A stretch of DNA of 64,000 nt from contig JAKGHH010000002.1 of assembly GCA_022828595.1 (NCBI GenBank), positions 43,432,222 to 43,496,221 of the forward strand, read 5' to 3'. A program made the translations under genes and the position numbers. How positions within the stretch are numbered: position 1 is the stretch's first letter; every line of letters starts with the position of its first letter. Below the pieces are notes generated by a model. It was not told where the DNA came from, searched no databases, and saw only the letters and a list, made by a program, of their open reading frames with translations. This document shows, piece after piece, positions 21,069-33,000 of the stretch. This stretch comes from Nelumbo lutea (lineage: Eukaryota > Streptophyta > Magnoliopsida > Proteales > Nelumbonaceae).

Positions 21069-24000
21069 ATGGATGTAGAGAAGGATAAAGAGCTTGTTCT
21101 TGTTGCAAGGAAAGCCTGTTTTGGTCTCCCAACGGCTTGCCCCTCATGCTTGCCTGTTTACATATACCTCAAATTAGCTAACGTGCCGTTTGATTTGCGC
21201 TTCAATTTGATTCATCCTGATTCAGGTAATTGTTCTATTTTTCTATCTTTTCGGTTTGTCCTGCTTCAGGTACATTTTCTGTCATACTTTCTTTCTAATT
21301 GATGGAGGATAACACCTTCAAGCGGTTTTCTTCTGTTGCGATCTCATCTATGAAATTTCACTTGTTTATGCTTGTATTGTTTTGAATGCTCTATAGCTGG
21401 TGATTGGCATTGGTATTTCTGTTATATCAGAGACTGTAATATCGGTTACAATTGTTAGTGGACGTGTTTATTGTAATATTGGTTCGTTTGATTGTTGGGT
21501 TGTGGCATTTGCTCCATTTTTGGGTGCTTTCCATTTCGGATGGTATTCTTATTTATTTCATTGAGGGTTTTAAATGTTTCTTCTGGTAACTGTAATTAGT
21601 TTTTGGTGTTTACTGTTAAGTTGAGTAAGTAAGCTAGTGCTTATTTGATTTAGATCCCTTCTCTGGACCACTTGCATGTTTCGCCCTCTGGCTTCAAGGG
21701 TTTGTGGATTTCCTTTTCATAGTTAATTGTTCTGAGGATGTGGGTCATTTATTGCTACTCTATTCCTTGATACTAAGTTTAATGGCGTTTATTTTCTGCA
21801 TACTTTGCTGTTGTGGGTAGTTTACTGACAATATCAGTGCCATAATTCTTTTACTTTGTTCAAAAGGTAGTGATACTGTGAAAGTGTGTATCTTCATTGT
21901 TGAAAAGATATATTTCTATCATCAAACCAGAAGATCTAGAAACACCCAAAGAAGTGACAACTATTCTAGCTTTTGGGCCTAGAGGCATCTTAAATGACAG
22001 TGGCACTAGTGTTTTACCATGGTTGGTCTTATGCTCTCTTGTTGTTTAGGTAAAGATTTATGGAATGAGAAGAAAGGTAAGGGAATGTATTGAGGGAACA
22101 ACCTTAGGGGTAAAAACTGAGGAAGAGCTGTCAAAATTCAAGAATTAGTCAAGCAGAGAAACAAAAAAGAACTTAAGTAGTTAAAATCATGTACCACCCA
22201 CACCATTTCTGATAACATGAGCACTTGAGCAGTGCCACATGGGTCCAATATCGAAGTTGCAATTCAATGAGATTAGGGTGGGGGTGATAGATTTTTTGGG
22301 AGGGGGTGTTGCACTTAATAACAACTTTACACTATGTTATTGTTTTAATTAACATTCTAAGGACAGGAAAAGATGCAAGATTTTTTTTTTTTGGGTTGAG
22401 ATGGATATTGCAGACTTAGGCATTGGCATATGATTAGAACAAAGATAAATTTTCATATATATTCTTGAAAGCCAAGGCCAGGGTGCTATCATGGTCAAAT
22501 AGTTGTGCTATGTCAACAAGAAAAAAATTTACTATTAATTTCTACCAATTAAAATAACATTACCTTTGTTTGGGGAAAAAAGTATGTAAGAGGGAGTTTT
22601 TACAAGTGGTGATTGGTTTGAGTGGTAATGGAATACTTATAAGAAAATATATGATATAATACACAGAGAACTTATCTGGTTGGTTTTGAAGAAACACGGG
22701 CTTCAAGTAGATATATTGATTATCATTAGGGATGCTTATCAAATAAAATGTCATTAGGGATATGTATTTAGGGACAATAACCAGTCTGAGAACTTAGGAA
22801 GAGGATATGAAACAAAATTTTAATCATCAAGGGCTGACAGTAGTGCATATCTTTTTGCATTAGTTATGGATGAACTAACTAGACATTTATAGGAGGGGGT
22901 CCTATGGTGCATGTTAGTTTCTGAATATGTATTATTGATCCATAGAACTAAAGATGGGCTGAATACAAAGCTAGAATGATGGAGAAATGCTTTAGAGCCA
23001 AAACATTTTGAGATGAGTTGGATGTGACAATACATATTTTGCAATTTCAGGTGGCATTTGGCTTGTTACTTGTTAGTAGGTTAATGGTAAATTACTTATC
23101 AAAAAGGTAACTTATCAGTTATCACATGAGTTACCTTTTTGATGGATTGGTAAATTACTTTTCAAAATGTAACTTATCACATGAGTTACCTTTTTAATGG
23201 ATCAAATCAATCTTTAGGAAGCCCTTGAATGACCGTATTTGGATTGATGGATTGAAGTGGTCTAAACTTTCCGAGGAGTCCTAGAGATGGATGGAGAGAA
23301 GGTTTGAAATGAAGAGATAATGGATGCAATATTTCCTATTGATAGGGCTAAAGCACTCACCCCTAATGGTTTTACTATGGCATTCTACCAAGATTGTTGG
23401 GAGATATTAAAAGGTAACTTGTTAAAGGTATTTGAGGATTTTTTTTTTGAAAGAGAGGTGCTTAATCTGGATTTAAACTCAACTTTCATACCTTTGATCC
23501 CTAAAAAAGATGACATTTTGCATCCAAAAGATTTCAGACCAATCAGTTTTGTTAATAGCCTTTATATAATAATTGCTAAGGTACTTTCTCGAAGAATCAA
23601 GGCTGTTCTCCCATCCATAATTTCACAATATCTAGGGGATTTTGTTAAGGATAGGTAAATAATTGTTCAAATTCTAACTGCGAATGAAAGTTTGGAGGAT
23701 ATGAAGAGAAGTGGGAAGAAAGGGTTATTTGTAAGATAGATTTGGAAAAAAGGCCTATGATTTAGTGGATTGGGGATTTCTAAAGGATGTCATGAATGCT
23801 TTTGGATTTGGCGACAAATGGTGTAGATGGATTTTGGGATGTATTAAGACATGCGATTATTTAGTTGTGGTCAATGGGACAGTGGTAAATCATTTCCCAG
23901 CCTTAAGAGGGATTAGGCAAGGGGACCCACTTTCTCCCTTTCTATTCACATTAATTGCTGATGCTTTCAGGAGACTCATTGAAAGGGTGGGTTGTAGAAG

Positions 24001-27000
24001 TCTAATAAGGGGATGGAGGGTTGGAAGAGAATAGGTGCCGGTTACTCACCTACAATTTGTTGATGACACGATTCTATTTTGTGAAAAAGGTGTGATTAGC
24101 CAAGTGATGAACCTATGGATGGTGGTGCAAGTTTTTGAAAGAATGTCCAATCTGAAAATCAAGATGGATAAAAGTTTCCTGGTGGGGGTGAATTTGGAGG
24201 AAAGGGAAATCATGGAGAATGTAGGTATTTTGAGCTGTTTTGTGTCCTGATGGCCTTTGTCTTATTTGGGTTTACCTTTAGGTGATAATCTGAGGAGTAG
24301 TTTCTGGGACCCTGTGGTAGAATGGTTCACAAAGAGGTTGGCCTCATGGAAGAACAATTATTTGTCTTTAGGAGGAAGAATCACTTAGATTAAATCTACT
24401 CTGGCCAACATACCTGTCTACTACTTGTCAGTATTTAAGATTTGGTCGAGGTAATCATAAGCTTAGAGAAGTTGATGAGGGATTTCTTGTGGGAGCTAAG
24501 GGAGAATGATTAAAGGGTAAGCTAGGAGGTGGTGAGTAGAAGAAAGAAACATGGATAAGCCTAGGGAATATCCAAGAGAGGAACATGGCTTTGTTGGGAA
24601 GTGGTTGTGGAGATTACCATTGGAAAGAGGTAAGTTGTGGGCAAAGGTGATAGTTAATATCTATGGATTTGCGACAGATTGTTGGGACTCTAGAATTTTG
24701 GCTAGGGCTAAAAGAGCTTCTCCTTAGAAATCTATTTGTGATATTCTACCTCTATTTTTTACCACTTATCAGGTATAATCTTGGTTCTGGGAATTTTGTT
24801 AAATTTTGAGATCATGTTTGGGTAGGCAACCTTCCACTAAAGATACGATTTCCCTCTCTTTATGCCCTTTCTACCCATAGGGAGGAACCTATCTCTTGTT
24901 TCCTAGATGGCTGGATCTATCTAGTGCAACTTCTGAGCATAATTGGGATTTGGGTCTCAAAAGAGGGCTTCATGATCATGAAGAATAGTGTCATAAGTCT
25001 ATTACAAAGCTTGGAGAGGGTATGTTTAGATGTGGGTCAAAGGGATAGGAGAATTTGGACCCCGTCACCATCCGGTTCTTTCACCTATAGGTCATTTTTC
25101 TCATCGCTTATCTGATTAAGTGAAAAAGGATCTATAGGTGAAAGAACCGGATGGTGACAAACCAACTATTCAATATGGCCTTTAAGTGACTAGTTGGTTG
25201 ACTAGTCACATTTATGAAAACACTGGTCATAACTCATATCATTGGTTGATGTAACGTATCTATATTAGTAATTCTCAATGTTTGAACAATATTTTCAATT
25301 ATTCACCTATCTTTGTTCTTTGATTAGTTGAGTGACATGGTCATACATTAGGGGCTATTGCTTGGTGCTGGGCTCACAAGCATGAGAGTGTGTGTTCGAG
25401 TTTGAAAGTGGCCACTTAGTGCAAAAATACCAAAGGTTAGGTCCATATCCAGTCCACCCCTCCCAAGGCCCCATGTATCTGCGACCAATTTTGGGTAATG
25501 GCCATTTTTTTTCTTTCATAAAAGATATATTTGTGCATTTTCATTTGAATTATAAAGACATATTTCAGAAATAAAGAAAAGATATTGGCTTCACTTGCTC
25601 AATGTTCTCTTTTGGGGTCCCCAAGAAAGCAGAAACACTTAGGTTTTTGAATACTTTATGGTGTCATCATTTATGTTTTATCTTTCTAAATCTCAGATGG
25701 TTGTTTTCTCAAGTTCAAATGCACCTCTGGCACCAATGACAGATTTTGCTTCTTATCTCTGTCATTATCATGTGATGTTGGCTTTGACTCTTTGTAGATC
25801 AAATACCTTATGTGGAGAGTGGTGAGTATGTGGCCTACAACAATGAGAAAAGTGGAGTTATTGAAAGTCTAAAGGAAGATGGAATAGTTGATCTGGATTA
25901 CTGGATCCCAAGTCATACTATTGCAGAATGGATGGCCATAATAAGCTCGTGGCTTGCAGATGCTGCAATGTACGAACTCTGGTTGGGATCTGATGGAAGT
26001 GTGGCACATAAGATATATTATTCTGACCTCCCGTGGCCAATTGGAAAGCTTCTCTACTTTAAGCAAACTTATGCTGTGAAGCAGCTACTTGGGATAACAA
26101 AAGTCAATGCTGAGCGAAGGGAAGCAGAGGTAATGAATGTCCTTTCGACTGCTTATTTCTTCATTTTTCTTTGTCACTCATGCATCCAGCTTTTCTTTCA
26201 TTTTCTTTTGGCTTATTTTGTAGATAATTTAGGTTTGTTGATATTCTACTGCTAAAAGAGCTCATACAAGAGGTTCTAGGCTCAAGGATCTCTTTAGTAA
26301 TGACTAATGAACATAGTGAAATATCATCCATGGACAGATCTATAGGAAGGCGACCATTGCTTATGAAGCACTGTCAACGAAATTGGGGGAGCAGACCTTT
26401 TTCCTTGAAAACAGGTAGACCTGTGTCTCTTTCTATGACATTTAGGTGCAATTACTAGGAACGAACCAGCATATTATTATTAACTTATCTGCCTCTTTCT
26501 TTTAATTTAGGCCAACAAGTTTGGATGCAATTTTCCTTGGACATTTGCTTTTTGTCCTTCAAGCCTTACCAGTGAGCATTTATTCTCTTGCCCTTTATGG
26601 TTTGCAATGTTGTAGTTAGCTAATGTTTGATTGAAAATATGTGTTTACCATGGTTGAGTATATGTAAATCTTTTGCAAATAGTGTTTAAGCTACCATTAC
26701 AGTTTCTAGGTAACTTCCCCTAGTGCTGTTTGGCTTGCTGTTTTAGGGGCCTTTCATTACAAGCATGGATATGAAACATTTTTGGGGTGTATTATGCCCT
26801 TTTTCCTCCCTTTTGATTTTGTATCTTTTCTCTCTCTCTCTCTCTCTCTGTTGATTGTTTAATAAAGTTTTTGATCAGAAGATGTAGCAAATAGAAAAAC
26901 AATTCTCCTTATTGAATTTGAACTTGTTAGTCTTAAAATCTGATGTTCCATAAACTTTGTAGTTGGGAGATGTAACAATCTTGACTGACAAGGTACTGAG

Positions 27001-30000
27001 TGAGGTTTTGAAGACAGAATTTTTAGTCCTGATATAACCTGAGCATCGCATAAAGGAGCCATTAGAGCCAGAAAGAATCATATCTTACCTTGTCCGTATT
27101 GGTTCCGTATTGGTTTTACAACTTACCGATGATGTCCAATGGAGAGGGCAATAAAAAGTTCACGTGGTTTGTGATGATTGGCTAGAAGACTTATATGAAA
27201 AAGTTACCGTTTCCAATAAAAAATGACATGAAAAACACTGCTCACCACAACAACATGAGTCAAACTTGAAGTCAATAATAAAATTTTTAATTTGTTTGAC
27301 TTCTGTTAACTAGGCAATAATCACAAGATGCCGTTTTCTTCCTAGTGAAACCATTTTTATGTCTATGTTAGAGTCAATTTACTTGGATATACATAAATCA
27401 ATCCCTTAACTCTGCAATGTTTATCACAGCTATTCACTGATATATTGCCTTTCTATATTTTTAGGTAATTTAATTGGATGGTTTCAATGTTTTGTGAACC
27501 AAACTAATTTCCCACACTTTTAAGTTCAAATGAGTATAAATTTCATATGAAAACATAAAATGTCATTATATTCATAATTTAGATATTATTAATTTGAACA
27601 TTTAAACTAAGATTTCAATAGTAGAACCAAGTAATTAAGAAATCAGTCACTAATACTAGCAAAGGCCAACTACATGGCAACTACACTAAAAAAACTAATA
27701 AATACTAAAAGTTAAGTAATTTAATTTCATAAATTCATACCTTTTGGATGATTGTTGAGCACTCTGTTCCTTATAGTTTTGTCTTTAACAAAAATTAAAA
27801 TAAAAGAATCAATAATAAATTAAACTAATAGAATAAGCATTAGATCCATAATTATTATTGCTTAATTCTTCAAGGATTCAACCACATACCTTGGTTGATA
27901 CTTTGATACCTAGGCATTTAATATAGAAACCAATAAGATGAAACCATAACAAAAAAATACAAAGTTATAAAAATGGCAACACCAACTCATCTATTTAGTA
28001 ATCTAATTATTAAAAAATTAAATTAAAACATATACTAAATATAAATCATCTCCACAAAAAGATAAAATATGAAATTTAAATGTATCATTATCATATAAAA
28101 TCCATAAAGAAAAATCTCTATTCTCTAATTGATTCGAATGTCTAAGAAATAAGAACTTGCAATCCCTCCACGGAATGCACTATCATCATTAATACCACAA
28201 TCAACATCATCATCCTCACAATCATCACTACCATCGTCATCATCATCTTTGACATCAACTTCCACTTCTTCATCTTCATTATCTTCCAAATTGTAGTCCC
28301 GCATTAAATCTTCTTCTTGAACAACAAATTTGCCTTTATCATGTCTACTAGCATCATCTCTCCCACGATCACCTCTACCTCTACTCGCACCTTTGCCTAC
28401 ATTTCTACATCCATATCCACTTTTTCTTGGTTTATTTGACACCTAGGATGCCCTTGATGCCATAGTTTTACACCCAATACACACGAACATGTATCGTGTT
28501 TCGATACCATAAAACTAATTGTTTTAGATTTTTTTTTCATTTTACCTAAAATTGGTTAGAGGGTCAGTTTTAGGCCTGCCTACCCCTTGAAAATGCCCCA
28601 AATCCCAAACCCTATATATTTTGAGTATTGGTGGCTTGCTGATATTAGGTGTATTGTATTGATACTTTAAACCTTGCTTGATGCTTCATCAACTTGACTC
28701 CATGTAAGATCACACTTTTCATAAATTAAGTTGTTTGATTTTCCTTTTTCTAATCAACCATTCACTAGTTTCATCCACATCATTAAAGCAAATGGGGTCA
28801 AATTGCCTTTGTCGTGAACCTTTCTTGAAGATGTTGATTGTATTGAACAAATACATGATCTTTGAACCTCTTTTAGACACACCTATTCCTCCTCTTTTGT
28901 ATAAATCTACATTCACAACAAATAAAATAGGAAAATTATAAAAATAAAGTATTTTAACTTTCATAATTAATTTTATTATAAAACTATCAATCAACAAATA
29001 ATAGTATTAGTATAATTACTTGTTAAAAAACGCTCCAATTATGCTCACAAGCGGAAGATGTGCATGTAAGACCTAATATGCATAATGCAATACATCTAAG
29101 GTTTGGGGTGCAATGACCATAACTATGCCACAATAGAGAAAAAAATGAAATAAGACAATATAAATTTACAATAAAAAGAATAAAAACTATTTATAAATAA
29201 ATATAAGATTCAAGAGAAGAGAGCTTATATTACTTGGTTGTTTCATTTCTTGTTGTAAACCCATTGAATATGGTAAGGCAATGGTGGTGGTTTAACTCTG
29301 AAGCATTGTTTTAAAAGGCGTGGGAGGCGTACGCCTGGAGGCACACCTCCAGGCAAGGCACCCCCAAAACGCCCGGAGGCGCATGACAGAAGCGTCCAGA
29401 CCATTGAGGCATATGCCTCATGTATAAAGGTGTGTCATTTTTATACATTCAACATATTACTTGTTTTAAGTTTTTTATGTTCTAATTGGTGGGACCATGA
29501 TTATATCATGACCCCCATTGTATACAATTATTTTTAAGTGTAAAAGAGGGGGAAATATCTCTCTTTCGAACCCAAACTTTAGGGCTCGAAAGAGAGAACT
29601 GAGTCTGAAGTTTGAACTCTGTGTCTCTGTGAAACCTGTGCGAAGAACAAGTCTCTACTCAGCTTCAACTTTCAACCTGCAACTTCGAGTTCGAGCAATC
29701 TGGTCTGGTATGTGTTTTTTTTTTTTTTTTCTTTTCCTTTCTTCTTCTTCATATTCTTCTTCTTCTTCTTCTTCTTCTTCTTCTTCTTTCGCACTTTGCA
29801 ATCTGCAACTTCTTCTTCTTTCTTCTTCTTCGAGCAACCTGCAATTTCTCAGATGTAGTGATATTTTTTATTTTTTTATTCTATTTTCAATTGCAATCGA
29901 AGAGAGGTTGCTGTTGGACCAACCGACCAACCTGGGCGGCTGTGAACCTGTGACAAAGCTGCAAGCCTGCAACGTTTTTTTTTTTTGGATCAATAAGCTT

Positions 30001-33000
30001 CAACAGTTAGTACTTAGTAGTCATGTTATTCATTTCTTTTGTTTCTTTTGTTTCTTTTATTTTCTTGATTTTAGTAGTTTTGTTTCAGCTTTCTTTAACA
30101 GAGTTGCATGAATAAATTATGCCACACAGCCATGTTATGTAATCTGTTGATTCTTTTCTTCCTATTTCAGTGTTATATATGTTTTTATGCTTAAAATATC
30201 TATTTTTTATTAATATACCCACTATATTTATAAAAAAAATACATACTTGAGGCTTACGCCTCCCTGTGCTCGGGAGGCTTACGCTTCCTGCGTTTTGAAC
30301 TACGCCTCACGCCTCCGGGTAGTGGAACGCCTCGCGTCACGCCTCTGTGTTTTAAAACACTGCTCTGAAGATTCAGAGAATGACAATGATTGCAGAGAGA
30401 GAAGAAAGAGAGGAGTAGGAGGAAATTTGGGTTGCTTCCCTCCCATAATGGGTTTAATGGGTGAATTATAAGAGTAAAACTGGGTCCTCCTATGGGCACG
30501 GGGTCCTATTTATAGTGTTTGGACCTCCATATTCTGGAATCTTATATCTTGTCTTTGCCAATTTTGCCCTTATACTTAATGCAAATGTCTTTAGTTGCTA
30601 TTTTGGAATGTTCTTAAATGCTATCATTCTAGAAAGTTCTAGCTCTTGAGTTGTTTGTAAATAATTTTGCTTAAGCTGATAATTGACCTGAACTGATCAT
30701 GTCTAACCTGTATTCTTGCCGGGTTAGTCGGGTTAATGTACTTACATAAATCCATTGTCTTACACACATTGCTTAATTGCCAATTCATTAGAGAAAGCAC
30801 CACAAGCATGTGTATACTCTTCCATTTGATGAGAGGTTTTGTGTTGAATTTCAATGCCACTCACTATTCTCTCAATACAATCTAGAAAGCCTATTTCAAA
30901 ATTCCCAACGATGCTTTCTATTCAACTTTAACTTTACACTTCATTTCTTTACCACCAAAAGTTTCTTTTATTTTCTCCCTTTCTCATTGCATTGCATAAT
31001 AAAAAACTTATTGCATAAAACCTTCACAATTGGTTGGGAAGCCAGAATAACAATTCTTACATTTTTCCAAAATCCAACAGAAAGAACATGTTTGATGCTC
31101 TTAGTCCATCTAATTTGTTAGCCCATTTACTCTTATTCCACACATCACCAACAAATAAAACATGTAAGGGTTCCTTAAAAGTAAAAAAGAACTTTGTAAA
31201 GTAAGAACAGAGGTGGCAAACCTTGTGACTTCACATCATACAAAATCTCTCCCATTTGTTATTTTCCCTCGTGCACACAAGGGAGAAGATGATGCCTACA
31301 AATAAAAGCAGTTGTCTTGCCTTGGTGATACAACCTTTTGTGGATCTCAATTCTCTAATCTCTTCCAACATGAGGTCTAATAATGAGCAGCACAACAAGT
31401 CCAAAATAAATTCTTCCTCTTCATCCTTAAAAATTGCTTGCAACAATATAAGAAAAATGGTTATTAGTAACCACTTGCACCACATGTTCTCTTATTTCCT
31501 CACCAATTTTATCAATCATCTCAAAGAGAAAAGTTGCGTCATGGACTTCATTTGATGCATCAACTGATTTCAGAAAAAAATCCCTTTAGGAGCATTCACT
31601 AAAAGTTGATCAAACTTCTTTGCCTCTTGTTTGTCCATCCATCAGGCATAATAGTGCAACCATAAGCTTTCCAAGAGGCTTAATACTCCTTGTAGAGCTG
31701 CTTCATTTTCTCAACCTCCCATTTCTCGTAACTCATGGTAACTTGGAGGCTTGTATTCGGACTCAATTTGTATAATAGCTTGTAATCTCAAAACTTTTCT
31801 ATTTCACCATATTGAAAAGGAACCTCAACTTGATAAAACCACTTTGTTACATATTCATTTATGTTTTTCTTTTCTTTTCAAGTGACTTTCTTTGCTTGTG
31901 TGCACTAATTATCCTTTATGCCTTTCTTCTACAGCTTCTTCTAAACTTGGTCTCACAAAAACATCCATAGGTCCTTTTATACTTTTCCTTTTTTTTTTTT
32001 GGTGGAAAAGGGGATTTGAAGTTAAAGGTGCTCCTAACACTTGAATTGAAGATACTTACTGCTATAGGCAAATTACTCTGATTGTACGATTCCCTTTCAG
32101 ATACAATTGCTCCCATGACCCACGATTATCTTAACCATGGAATCATCTAATGGTTTCTTTCTTCTACTTTTCTATATATATACCTACATCTCTTTGGCAA
32201 TACTTGTAGTAGTTTTGGGCATTTAGTAACATTCCCATATCCCTTAATCAAATGTCATTTCATCCTTTTTATTCCTCATTTGACAACTTTAACACATAAT
32301 GAGCATGAAATGGCATTTTTATCTTCTAAATCATGCAAATATGCATATTGCCATGTAAGGTCATTTTGGTTGAGCCTTATGTTTAACATTCCCCTCTTCA
32401 TTTGCCATTCTCTATTGAAAATAAAACCAATCAGCAATGGCAGGAAATTAACAAAAACAAATAAATAAAATGTTAATTTAGAAAATAGTTAATCTAATTA
32501 ATATAGCTATTAAATAAATCCCGTCCCTAATGTATTGGAAATTAAATATTCCTAAATAGGGATTAGGTAATATGCATATGCAAATTTCTGATTTCTAATA
32601 AAATATTCCTAGTAATTGCGTTTAATTTCTATTAAAATAGGCAATATGCATTACACAAACATTAGAACAGAAAAAGGTAGTAACATAATCAAAATTTCTA
32701 TTAAAATTATGCATAAAGCAATAAGTAACTAGACTCATTACTTAGTAAATATTAACATATAAATAATTGTTATATTAGATATTAATGCAAAATATCAATA
32801 TGCAAATTAACAATGTGAAGTTTCCAATATGATCATAATAAGAAAATTAAAGTGAATATTATACTTAAAATTTAAATGCAATCACTAGTAATTAAAGAAA
32901 CAAACTATTAAATTAAACCTAAAACAATAGTAGTAGATAAATGCGAAGGATTTCTTGGTGGAGGATGGGGTAACTGTTAAGATTGTTGTCCTACCCTTCC

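Larger units (their letters stand above)
28125..32000 (-). mobile_element. hAT-superfamily transposase relic (DUF659 + dimerisation region)
   Basis: Read on the - strand, the first block is KGPMDVFVRPSLEEAVEERHKG (about 31990-31920). A DUF659-type block follows: GCTIMPDGWTNKRQRSLINFLVNAPKGIFFLKSVDASNEVHDATFLFEMIDKIGEE (31680-31500). Next are LDLMLEEI...KARQLLLFVGIIFS (31390-31260) and a KWANKLDG-like block (about 31120). The C-terminal region has RQRQFDPICFNDVDETSEWLI (about 28800) and EKCDLTWSQVDEAS (28720). The acidic tail SNKPRKSGYGCRNVGKGASRGRG...DDDDDGSDD reaches 28125. These are the ordered parts of plant hAT transposases. Many stops and frame changes make it inactive. Two later elements interrupt it (28461-28676 and 29304-30362). 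It lies antisense in metaxin intron 4. Confidence 0.75.

Noticed and set aside
25812..26255. A 147-codon open frame as an independent gene.
   Set aside because: It is metaxin exon 2 read past its donor at 26129/26130; residues after AERREAE are intronic.
29518..30111. A 197-codon open frame rich in Ser and Phe.
   Set aside because: It translates a CTT/T microsatellite inside the non-coding hAT element; no protein motif and pure low complexity.
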